Source: Luscinia megarhynchos (Eukaryota > Chordata > Aves > Passeriformes > Turdidae). Taken from it: a DNA stretch of 64,000 nucleotides. The notes beneath the pieces were generated by a model. The model worked only from the letters and a program-made list of their open reading frames with translations. It made no database searches and had not been told where the DNA came from. Positions 41,306 to 52,100 of the stretch are shown here, in pieces. The stretch lies in contig JAPFBE010000013.1 in NCBI GenBank assembly GCA_034336665.1, forward strand, positions 17,215,056 to 17,279,055, read 5' to 3'. A program made the position numbers and the translations under genes. How positions within the stretch are numbered: the first letter of the stretch is position 1; each line of letters starts with the position of its first letter.

Positions 41306-42015
41306 TGCCAGAGCTGGGATTAAAAGCTCGAGAGATGGTATTTCTTGTTCGGACTCAGGTGTTTATTAATTCTGATCTATGTTACAGTGAGTTCTACAGC
41401 ACTTCTAGCTAACAAGCTAAAAATGGAGACATATCTCTCTCTCCCGACAAGGCTTTTTAAGGCCTAACTGTCCAATTAAGAATGAACACCTAAATTATTT
41501 TCAATTTTAACCCGATAACCGATCACCCATGACCCGCAATGTGGATTTTTCTATCCAATTACAGAAATACCACCTAGACCCATGAAGAAGAAGGTCAAGA
41601 AGAAACCTCCACCCTAAACCTGCATCTTGCTTTCTATATATTACTATATTCTAAAACCTTAAATTCTAAGTTTTCCACCATGTGATACTACACACTTTTA
41701 TTCAAACTCCACACTTGTGATCTCAGTTCTATCACTCAATTTTGGAAGCCTTCTCCATGGCTTCAGGTCAAAAGCTGTGGTTTTTTGGGGGTCAGTGCCT
41801 GTCAGCACAGAAAGTCCAAAATTTCCAGTTTCCAGCGTTCCAACAGAAATGCACACAAGCCAGTGTAGTCAGGGCTTTTGCACTCTTGTTAAAAACATAT
41901 CTTTGCCTTCCCTTTCTCTTGCAGTCGGGAGAGCCACGTATTGACCACATATCTGCTGTAGAACATAGTAGTTCAAACTGTTCATTTTAACACCCTAGTT
42001 AAAACAAATTCTTAC
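41306..42015 (-). repeat. Well-preserved solo LTR (ERVK-like), antisense to CBLB
   Basis: On the minus strand the element begins GTAAGAATTTGTTTTAAC and ends in GAGCTCTGG-like sequence, closing with GGCA. It has the parts of an LTR in order: a TATA-like CTTAAAAAG (41452-41462 on the map), then an AATAAA polyadenylation signal (complement of 41362-41367) about 90 bp further on, then a short U5 containing CCTGAGTCCGAAC. TTTTC flanks both sides (41301-41305 and 42016-42020), consistent with a slightly eroded target-site duplication. Several CpG dinucleotides survive, suggesting a younger insertion than the other LTRs here. No retroviral genes adjoin it. The ERVK assignment is inference. Confidence 0.75.
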
Positions 42016-42513
42016 TTTTCTGCCACATATTGCTGCACAGAGGTTCATGAGCTCCTTAGTTATTTACATAATAATGGTCTTTTGTGAAAGAAGCAGCAAA
42101 GACTGTGTGGAATTGAGAGCTTAACTGGTGTGGGTTGTTGTCCCTCTGTAAAGAGTACTACCCAAGCTGGGACACTGCTTGAGGCAGGCAGTAGCAGCAA
42201 TGGATGTGCTGCCTGATCCTGTCTTTTCTTTGAGGTGCTTTGGTTGCACAGAGCATGAGAATAATTTATAGTTAGTGCAATGGAAAGTTTTCATTCCTCA
42301 TGCGTGCGATGCAAGGTGTGTAAATGCATTATTGGTGTCTGATTGTGATATGTCACACACCTAAGAAGTTTTAATTACAACTGAGAGTAGGAAAGGAAGT
42401 GTGGGACAGGGGGCAACACTCAAAATGTGTCTGGAGTCTGAGAGTCTTAACAAACAAACGTCCACTTCAGTTTGGTTTACAGTGTTGGAGAGGAAGCGGC
42501 CTTCTGTTGCTGT
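42016..42513 (+). other. Intron spacer
   Basis: These are about 500 bases of intron between the LTR and a CR1 fragment. Nothing further is recognised. Confidence 0.7.
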
Positions 42514-42590
42514 ATCATAGAAACACAGAATGGTTTAGATTGCAAAAGACCTCAAAGGTCATCGAGTTATTTAACCCAGCACCACTTTAA
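42514..42590 (-). repeat. CR1 LINE 3'-end fragment
   Basis: The + strand reads ATCATAGAAACACAGAATGG, then AAAAGACCTCAAAGGTCATC, then AACCCAGCACC. This is the reverse complement of a CR1 3' terminus, including the remains of the ATCATAGA tail. The fragment is about 75 bp and somewhat diverged. Confidence 0.85.
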
Positions 42591-45500
42591 GTTAACTGCA
42601 AATTACATATAAATATATATATATTTTTTCACTTGTGTATCTCAATGCTCTTTGTTACCAGAAGGCATACAGGACAAAACTAGTTTATTAGTTATATACA
42701 TAGCTGATACTTACCTCACTCCTAGTTGTAGCTAAAAAATGCCTTTCAAGTTAGCTGAATAAATGTTAAAATAAATGCAAGTAATCTAAAGAAAATACCA
42801 AAGGGCAGAGGTGAATGTGGTAGACTATGCAGATAATATAAAATTAGGAATAGGAGAGAAAGTTATTTTTGTTAGGTAATGTGCTAATGTGACATTTACG
42901 ATGCAGAAACAGCAGGCTGTTTTTATGACATGGGTTTCAGGTAAATCCCACCATATATTGCATATGTTCTTGGTATTATGGTTTGTATGAATTTTGTAAT
43001 AAAAGGATTGCCTTGTCCTGTGTAATGAAGGATAACTAATACCATGTCTTTTGCTCTCTGTTGAAGTAATGTTTTGCCAAGCTGTGCTGTCTCCAGAGGG
43101 CGAATGATGGTGTGCAAGGGGCAGTGAGTGCCCCAAGGGTATTCCAGAGCAAACACACTTATTCTGAAGGGCTTTCAGGAAGCCATACCTTTCCCCTCAC
43201 CACATAGAGAAAACTAGTCCCAGGAAACGTGTATGAATGCTGAAGCTTTGAATGAGGAATTATTAAATTGAGGAAAATATTTTTGGTCTTGGTTTTCAGC
43301 TTTCCTGTCACTATCTTTAGAGGGACCTTGTTACTCTTTCAGTGTATTATAATGGAAGGTAATCATTATAAAAGTCAGTAGTTAAGAAATAATAATTAGG
43401 AAAAGGATTTATATAACTTGTTGTCAGAAGACAGATAATAAATTGTGAAGTAATACTTCTTGTAATCTCTCTTTATAATCCTTGTCATACAACAGGAGCA
43501 AGATTTCAGTTGATAGTGCTGGCTGCTGCAAGCTGTAGTCCTCTGCAAAAAGAGGGTTTCTGTTTTTTGTTTGAATCTATGTAGATGACTTTGCTATTGA
43601 GAGAGATGGTGGGGCATGCTAATGAGCTGATGGAAAGTTGTGAGATATTTGCTTCACATAAAACTCTGGCAGAGGCACCTGCAATGAAGTCGTTTGTCAG
43701 ACAAAATCAGCATAACCCTTGCCTGAGATTGCTTCATAGTTCCGCTCATTAAAATTAGAGATCTCTGTTTGGATTAGGAACTTTTAATACTAATGCAAAT
43801 TAACTCATGGATCTAAGATATATTCTCTTAATACTGGAGCTGAAGTCTTTGTCCCTTAACTCTTAATACTGGAGATGGACTTAGATGTCTTGTGGTTCTG
43901 ATTAAAATAGCATCACATTAAGTTCAGGGCCTGGGAGTGAGTCCTTGCAGTCTGAGAAATTCTGTGTGCTTGCCTTTGACTAATGCTTCAGTGACACATA
44001 TTGGTGTTTATAAGCCCTATAACTGCAAGTCACATGGTGATTTACCTTCTGTGCCTTTCCATTATATCAGGATTTTCCTGAATTTGCAGGTTGAAAGGGT
44101 CTCAGCTTTATGGTATTACTGAATGCTGTCAGCCCTAAGTCAAATTTTATAAATGCTTCTTTCTAGTGTTTACCTGACAAATATTTGATCCAAAGCTTTT
44201 TCAAATCTTCAATTTTTAGACAAAAATTATTCGTCTGGGTTTGTTTTAACAGAGAAAGTTGTTGAGCAAGCAGAGGGAAATTTCTGGTTTATCCTAAGTG
44301 GATATATTTGCAATTCTGTAGGTTTGTGAGATAGTCAAAAAAGTCAAAGACTATTAAAATAATGTACTCTGTATATACAATAATTCCTGAAAGAAAGCAT
44401 AAATGTATATTATTTTATTATTTTTTGAGTCAAGGGAAGTCTTTTTCTATGACAATCCTATTACCTGAGGAAAAAGCAAAATTTTAGATGAAAGGCATTT
44501 AGTGCTTTTTGTTTGTTTGTTTTTGTGTTTTTGTTGTTTGGGTTTTTTTAATGTTGTTGTAGTTTGCTTAGTGGTCTTTCCTTTCAGGAATTTTCAAAAA
44601 TAAGTGCTCAGAAGGCTTTGTAGAATTTAGGCCATCTATTCTGAATATAGCACCAGATTTTTAGTGGGATGAACATTGTTTTCAGCCAAGACATGTTTAC
44701 AGCAGGATCCACTGAGTTCTGTGGATTGACTGCGAAATTACTTCAGTAAAGCTTGAAAGCTCAGGTTTCCCATGTCCAAGTGGGGTGGATGTTTTTATTG
44801 AAAGCTTCCAGGATCTCTGGCTCCCTCCCTCCACCCCCAGTCTTGATGATGAAAATAATGCTGTGTTTGAATACCCGTTGTAGAGGAGTTGGCTGTGAGT
44901 TGTATGAGGATGAGATGGTGCTCTAGGAGCATGGCATTGAGCATGTTGCCCTGAGCCACAGGGAAGCAGCACTTCTGTACCTCCTTGCAGCTGTACAGAG
45001 TTGGAGTTGATGTCTTACACTTGTTGGTGGTTGCTTTGCACAGGCACAAGTGTGGGAAGCTAGAGCAGCACATGGCAGGCTCAAATCCCCAGCCTGCAGC
45101 AAAATGTGACCTCCCAGCCCCTGCCCAGAGGGTCCTGCCTGTTTGAGAGATCCCCTGCAGTGTTCATGCTCTCCATTTTGACTGATTAAACTTTGTAGTT
45201 GAGGGCTCAGCTTTGGTCTGCAGGAGAAAACAATCTCCCCTCCTGAACACGTTCCTATAGCTTCCTCATCATTCAAATTTACCATTAAATCAGCTGAGAG
45301 TTTAGACAAGAAATTAGTTATTTAGTATTGTCCTTTCTTCCAAAAGAAGCTATGTTGTCTCTGTGCTGCTTTCCTTAAACATACTGTTAAAAACATTTAA
45401 GGGAAGCTAAAGCAGACTCTTCAGAATTAAGTACTTTAAAAACATTTTCTTATTTCCACAGCTGCGATTCTTTGAGTAATGTTACAAATTCTAGCCTAGC

Positions 45501-48500
45501 ACACTCTGAATCCAAAATTATTTACGTTGTTCCTAACACATACTAAGGGCTTTCTTTTGGAAAGAAATAGCTTTCATATTCTCCTAAGAGAGTTATGTAC
45601 AGCTAGTGTGAAATGTTGATGAACTGCTCAGTGTTAGTACATTGTTGCTGTTATTACTAGACTCTTTGCAGCCAGACTGTAGGAAAAGCAAGAAATGGAA
45701 AAATCAAATTGAGAGTTATTCTTCACATACTTGTGCATTTTGACTGAAATAATTTTTTCAGATTTACTGAGGTCTTAGCTATTCAAATCAAAACTTACTG
45801 TGCCTTCTTAATCATGAATCTTCTGTTACTAGCAAGTAAGCCTGCTGTGAATCAGTATGTGCAATTAAGGTGACTAAACCTGGAGGAAAATGTGAACTAT
45901 AAAGTTCTGAAGGAAGAATTACAGACATAAATTTTGCACTTTTCATTTCTACCTTTTCATCATTTTCTCATTTTCAGCTTTCAAAGGGTTTTATTTTATC
46001 CTCCTTTAATCCCCAACTTTTTTAAAAATAGATTTTTTTTAATGTCCTGCTCGCTTCCTCCTTCTGTGGTTTTTTCTCTCAATACCTTCTCTAGATCTCT
46101 TGACCTTTTAATTAACATCACTTATGGCAAAAATGAAGTTTCTTCTGGCTAGCTTATCTTTTAATATTCTGGATTTAAGCAATGAGTCACTATGATATAC
46201 CAGCCAGGCCTTTTAATCCTCAGGCTCTCAGGAGAAGTCTTGGGGAATTTTTGTATTCAGGATATTAACATAGAATAAGGTTCTTTACTCTCCCTAAATG
46301 TTTACCAGTGGGCTTTAGACTGGTATGAGCACATGACTGCAGCACAGTGGATATTTCATGTTTTGCGTCAGTCTTTTCCATGGATGCACATTCTGTAAGA
46401 GAATGCTCCGTGTCAGACACTGCATTATCTTCTGTACTACAGAGGGGTCTCTCCCTTGTGGGGCTGTGGAATGTGGCTTGGTGGGTGGGAAGCAAGAAGC
46501 TCCAGGATAGCTATTCGGCCTTTGCCTCCTCTGTTTCCCCTTTCCTGCCTGTCTCTCACAGTCTTTCCTTTCTCTTCTCTGAGAGCCAGATGAAAAATTT
46601 ACTTTTAGCCATCAGGGAATAGGAGGAGTGAAGGAATACTGTGAGACTTCTGGTGGAAACTGGTGTACAGGATCTTGCTTTTTCTGGGAAGCTGTCCAGG
46701 GACAGGACAGGCTGTGTGGGGACTTGGGGCACAAAAATTTTCAGGAACTCTATCTTTTTGCTAGTACAGATTGAGATGTCTTTCAAGTTGGCTGCACAAG
46801 CTTCGGCAGTATTCTCTCTTGTAGTTAGCTGTAATAGTTCTTTTTTTTGGTAATGATCCTTTTTCACTCTAGAGGATAGAGGCTTTGTAATTTGTTTGAT
46901 TGTGAGAGCCAGGAATAGCTATTGATCACAAGTATTTCTTATAGTAGCTCAGATATGGCTTATTACAGGAATAGGATTTGTCATCCACTTCATGTCAGAC
47001 GATCTCTTACGTGGGATGAAAGCTGCTGGTATGAGTGAAAGAGTTTCCAACACCAAGTGCACCTCTCCTAGTGAAGCTCTTTGTCAAGGGTATTTCAAAC
47101 TGTGCCAAACCTCAGCACTACCTGCTGTGCTAGCTGGTGCTCTGAGCTTCCCAGAGATGGAAGGAATGCAATTTTATTTTCCCAGTTCTGTTTCCCTTCA
47201 GATCTAACCAGTCCTCTCATTATCCATAGTATAAATATCATATCATAGGGTGGTAAAATACATGGCATACTTTGGTAGTTAATGCTCTTTCCTATCCCAA
47301 GATGGCTCATCTGAAAAAATAGAAGTGGGAATATGTTTTTGACTGTGAATATTTTAGCCTGACTGTTCTTATGAGCATATTTATATATTTAATTTAGCTA
47401 CAGCATTCAAGTAATTAGAGAAATTGAAGTGTTGAGGCCACAAACTAAACCACACTAAAGATAGTATAATTTCATATAATCTTAATATAAGTATTTTCAG
47501 ATGGTGAGGATATTTAGTGCAATGAGCTTAAGGATGATTCATGAAAAAAAGAGTGATTAGAAATTTGCAGCTGGATGTCTTAGCATCCAGAGATTTTTGT
47601 TTGTTTGAATTTCTGTCTCCTGTTCTTACTTGCTTTGGTAGCAAGAGCTGGAATGCTTCAATGTTTGAGAGAAGAACAGTATTGTCTTTAGGTTTACATT
47701 CCTGTTTCAAAGCCATTTGTTTTCAGAGACTGGTGGATTGTTCCAGGAATCCATAATCACATAAAGTGTTTACTTTTGCAAGTAGCAAAGTGAACTATCT
47801 TGCTAGGCAAAACTGCACAAGTGTTGTCTCAGGGGAGTAAATTCTTAGGGTGTGACTCCTGGAACCTTCATGCCTTAAAAACTATTTTTACCAGAAGGAA
47901 TTTTATTTTGTATTTTGTGTCCAGTTGTGATTCTATTCATTGTATTGTGTATTGTTTTAATAGCCTGCATGTGATAAAATTTAGCAGTAAGTAGAACATA
48001 CAGATATTCACATTGGTGCTCAGAATTTGGAAGTTTCCACTGCAGCTGTGGTGTAGTAACCTTTTCTCTTTGGACACTTGCCCTCTGTGAGCCTCTTTAT
48101 CTAATTTTAGGGATGCTATCTTACTTGGCTTTCACTGTTGATGCTGATTTTCTTGGAAGACATCTGTGATTCAGTTTCACCACCAGCCCTCTTAACACTA
48201 CTCTCGTCTCCAGTGTTGGCAAGTGCACTTCTAGGTTCTTGTTGCAGCTATCATTTTAAAGCACAGGACAGGGCTCTGCTCCTGATCAGCCCTGGCACTT
48301 CTCTCAATCTTTGCCTCATGCAGTGCTGCTCCACCAGCTGCCCTTTCCTGCTGCTGCCAGGTCACTCTCCTGGTGAAACACGTAGCCACACTCATGGTAC
48401 AGGCTGTGATTTGGGCAACTTCAACTTTTTAATCTCAGTTATGGGGGTGAAAAAGAATGATTGTCAGCAGGAGGATGCTTCCATTCACCAAGGTATCTGC

Positions 48501-48834
48501 AATTAATTTGTGAGTGATCAGGTATTAGAAGTTCTGTGCAATCAAATTGTACAAATTAAATAAGTGAACTTAAGAGCTTTGGGGGTAGCCTATGAAGCAT
48601 GTGCTTTAGCTCTTAAGTGCTGTGCCTTGTTTTTAAGACAGAACCTGATCTGAATCACTATAGTAATTCTTGTTTTCAGTGGTGGCCATAAGGAGATACC
48701 TAAGGAAGGATAAATGGGGCAAACACGTGTAATTTAGTACGTTTCCCTAGTATTCTCTCAGCCTTTGGCCATGCTTTAGCTAAGGGATTTCCTGAACCGG
48801 TTGTGCTTTGTTACTCCAGTAACCTTCAGTGAAG
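42591..48834 (+). other. CBLB: CBLB long intron, fifth segment
   Basis: This is AT-rich intron with an (AT)n stretch at about 42611-42630, a 15-bp direct repeat at 43825 and 43860, and a T/G-rich stretch near 44505-44560. A moderately GC-richer patch at 44800-45260 carries overlapping minus-strand frames of 91, 92 and 128 codons. I recognise no family there, and overlapping open frames in several phases argue against a gene. A 122-codon plus-strand frame (48138-48506) is likewise unsupported. Confidence 0.72.
43825..43874 (+). repeat. 15-bp direct repeat, period 35
   Basis: CTCTTAATACTGGAG occurs at 43825-43839 and again at 43860-43874, exactly 35 bases apart. The intervening sequences are only weakly alike. 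Confidence 0.8.
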
Positions 48835-49150
48835 CAGCCCTTCCTGGTGTTTTCCCAGCTTCCCCTCAAACCTATTTAAACTTGCCTCCTCAGTATCCTT
48901 AGGCAGCAGCTTCTGTGGAAGCAACTTCAGGGGTTTTTTGAGCTTCCTGTCACCTTCGCTAAATGTTCTAGTTACTGTCAGTCCTCATCCATCTTCCTTA
49001 TGTCACTTGCAATTTGTAGATCTCTATCAGAGTTCCTCTGTGGTTACTCATCCAATGTGAAGAGTGCCCCGTACTTAATTCCTCCTCAGTTTGTAGCCAT
49101 TTCTTACCTTTGGTAACCTCACTTGTCTTTCAGTGTATCTCTTATATCTC
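48835..49150 (-). repeat. Ancient CR1/L3-like LINE fragment
   Basis: The + strand contains the reverse complement of an old amniote CR1/L3 3' region in diverged form. Landmarks are GGCAGCAGCTTCTGTGGAAG (near 48902), TGTAGATCTCTATCAGAGTT (near 49016), AAGAGTGCCCCGTACTTAAT and TCCTCCTCAGTTTGTAGCCA. The family consensus, from memory, has 'gatctctatcatatcccccctta' and 'ctgaaaagtcccagtcttattaatctctcctcat' at corresponding places. The boundaries are approximate and the assignment is moderate. Confidence 0.55.
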
Positions 49151-52100
49151 TATTTCTTATATATCTGGTTTGATAACAGGCGACTGTGTTTCTATAATAA
49201 ATATTAGATAATTATTTTCTGTGTTTTTTCCTCTCTTCTTTTGCTAATAATTCATAATGTTTGATCTGGGATTTTATTGCTGAGGAGCACTGAGCAGATA
49301 TTTTCATGGAATTACCTATCATAATTGAAAATTTTGCTTCTGAGTGACAATAGACAGCTCAGAGCCTGCCATTTTCTACATCAGGTCAAGATTTTTTGCT
49401 CAAATACATTACGCCTTCACATGTATTGAATTTCATCTGCTGTTGTGCAGTTACTCTGCAGCTATTTGCTGTCAGCCTTACAGCCTTTGAATAGCTTCAT
49501 GTATAAAAAAAAAAAAAAAGCAGATCAGGGTATGCATTTCTTTATTGATTATTATACTTTAGACCAAAAAAAGGAAAGTAATTTTTTGCAAATAACTTCT
49601 CAATCTTTTTCATTCTGTTCTCTTCCTTTGCTTTTCATGGGAGATAAGGAGTGAAAAAGCAAAATGCTTTCTTTTGATTTGTATGGACAGCTCCTCTTTG
49701 AAGATTTGACATCAGTGCTTTCTGAAGGCAAAGATTCTGCATCTGTTTACATGACAAGCACACCTGTCTCTCTAGCTATATCCTTGTGGGTTTTAGTGCC
49801 TGCTTTTACTGTCCAAATTGCTGATGAAAATATTTCAGCCAGTTCTAATTTTTTCTAGTTAGTGTGAAATCACACATCTTATTCTCAAATCTGTTAGATT
49901 TTGACCAAGGTCTGTGCTGTGTTCTGTTGATGCCAGATTATTCCTGACTGTCCTATTGGGTGCACACTGACCTGATCCTCAAGTAAGTATCTATAGCATC
50001 ATTTCAAGTGGCACTTTGGAAGCAAGGATTTGACTTGTCTCTCCCTGCTAGCAGCAGGTACAGTTCCTAGTGCAATGTGGCAGCAATGTATCTGTATTTA
50101 AATGGTTTAGATGTGCTCCTCCTACGCAGGAGGACGGGTGACTGAGTGCCTCAGGGTGTATGTGAAAGGGAATAGGGTTGTTTACTGTTTTGGCCAGAAA
50201 TGGTAGTTTTCTTCTCTCAATGAAAGTCACTTTATGGTCTCTCAGTAAATAAAACCCCAGTGATTGTTCTGAGACCCACACACAGTTTCAGTACTTCATA
50301 TATCTTATTTTGTATATTTTTGTGCCATTTGTGTGACACTGCTTAGCTGTGGGACACAGATTTCTGCTACCTGAATGTTGCAAACAAGCTGCATCTCAGT
50401 CCTTAGTAATGTTTCAATCATTCTCAGTGAATTATTTCAGGTGGATTTGATTAGAGTGCATCTGAGGAAATGGAAATTTTTATTTTATGTTTGATATGAA
50501 TTCAATAACTTGATGTGGTTTGAAGGCTGATTATTATGTTTTGGTAGGTTATGTAGCTCCCACTTGGATTTCCATTTTGAATAAATTACATGTTTTCATA
50601 TGGTCTAAAATTCTCTTAGAATGGTTTAGTGACAATGCTTAGAATGCTGTAATGAGAGTGTCTGCCTACATGGAATCTGATTTCAGGGCTTAGGGTCAAA
50701 ATTCTTATGTATTTGAAAGTCTATGAAAGAAAGATATTCTTCTAAAGTAGAGAGTTGGAGAGTTGCTTTACTCATTTAATGATGATACTTTTGACAGGAA
50801 GCTCCATGGCATGAAGAGGGTTAGTTTTTGTAAAACAATTCTCCTTTTGATGAGAGGCTCCTATCACTGCCACAGAACGAATAAATATTTGTGATGATGC
50901 ACAAGAAGCTCAAAAGGTAAAATCCAAGAACTTTTTCTAAAGTTGAATTCTAGGGCAAAATGTTCAGCTCAATATTTTCTCTCAAATTCTCAGAAGCAGC
51001 TCAGCCAGGAAAATTCCTTTTTGGCCAGGCTCTTAGGAATGCTGGGACAGCTTGTTGGCTTGCACTCAGTGGAAATCATGTGTGACACAGCAGGTAGTAA
51101 GCACCTCTGCAGGTTACAGCACTTTTCAAAATACAGCAGTTTTGATCCTTCTATACATTCATAATGCAAGAAAGGGGATGTTATTTTAAAACTTCTCTTT
51201 AGATCCATTACCTGCATTAGAAAATCTGATCAGTAAAAATACTACTGTACTTTGTACTACTCAAATAAAAACAAAAGATAAAGTCTCAAAATAATTGCTA
51301 GGAATAAGATTCTGTATGTGGCCATGGTTGATCCCCTTTGGATATGTACATTTTGATTGTCTCTAAATACAGTGTGAGATTTTTTTTTAATTCAGTGGCT
51401 CTGTTGCCTGTCTAGGCCTGAATGCATAGGAGAGATGTTCACTTAGATAGCAACTGTAAAATAAATACATTTGTTCCTGATGTTTAAGACATCTGCCTCT
51501 AGTTTAATTTTTTCATGCTGTTCAAAGTTTTCTGTAAAATTGTTGGCTTTTTCTCATGGGCTTTCCTATATGCTGCATTATCATACCTTGTAAATAAAGT
51601 TTCTCTGAGTACAATGTTGCCATCTATTTCCATCTTCCCTTCTCTAGTTTCCATTGTCTTTGCTCTTGAATCAAACAACTCATTTATCTGTGTTCATTAT
51701 GGGCTTTGCTGAGAGAAATGGGGAATTATTTTCTTATTCTGTCCTCTTTGTTTAAAAGCCCCCTATGTAAGAATTAAAGTTGTGCCTCACAGCCGCAGGG
51801 TAGCTCAAACTTAGGTTTTGTCTGCAAGTGTTTCATATGTTTAGTCAACTACCATGAGCTCAGAATTCAGAGCTGAGAATTCTGAAATTTGTTTTTGGCC
51901 CTCTTGGATAAGATTTCTCTGAGTTTTATCATTTAGCCAAACTTGTGTCAGTCTCACAAAGAGTACTGGGAGGCACATATGATCCAAAGGCCATTTCCTG
52001 TTCAATATAAAAAATGGATTTAGGTACTTGAGAATTATATAAATAGGAAAAGATGCATATGGATATTAATTTGCCAAAAGTCCTTAAGTCAGAAAGAAAT

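Noticed and set aside
41253..41940. Strong acceptor-like sites (TTTCCTATTACAG near 41260-41272; CCCTTTCTCTTGCAG ending 41925) as evidence of a hidden exon
   Set aside because: No suitably placed donor or conserved reading frame follows, and the second lies within an LTR.
44795..45309. Overlapping minus-strand frames of up to 128 codons in a GC-richer patch
   Set aside because: They are open in several phases at once, with no domain recognised. An unidentified repeat or chance is more likely.
48138..48506. 122-codon plus-strand frame with a Leu/Ser/Cys-rich N-terminus
   Set aside because: It resembles a signal peptide only through composition. No family or gene context was found.
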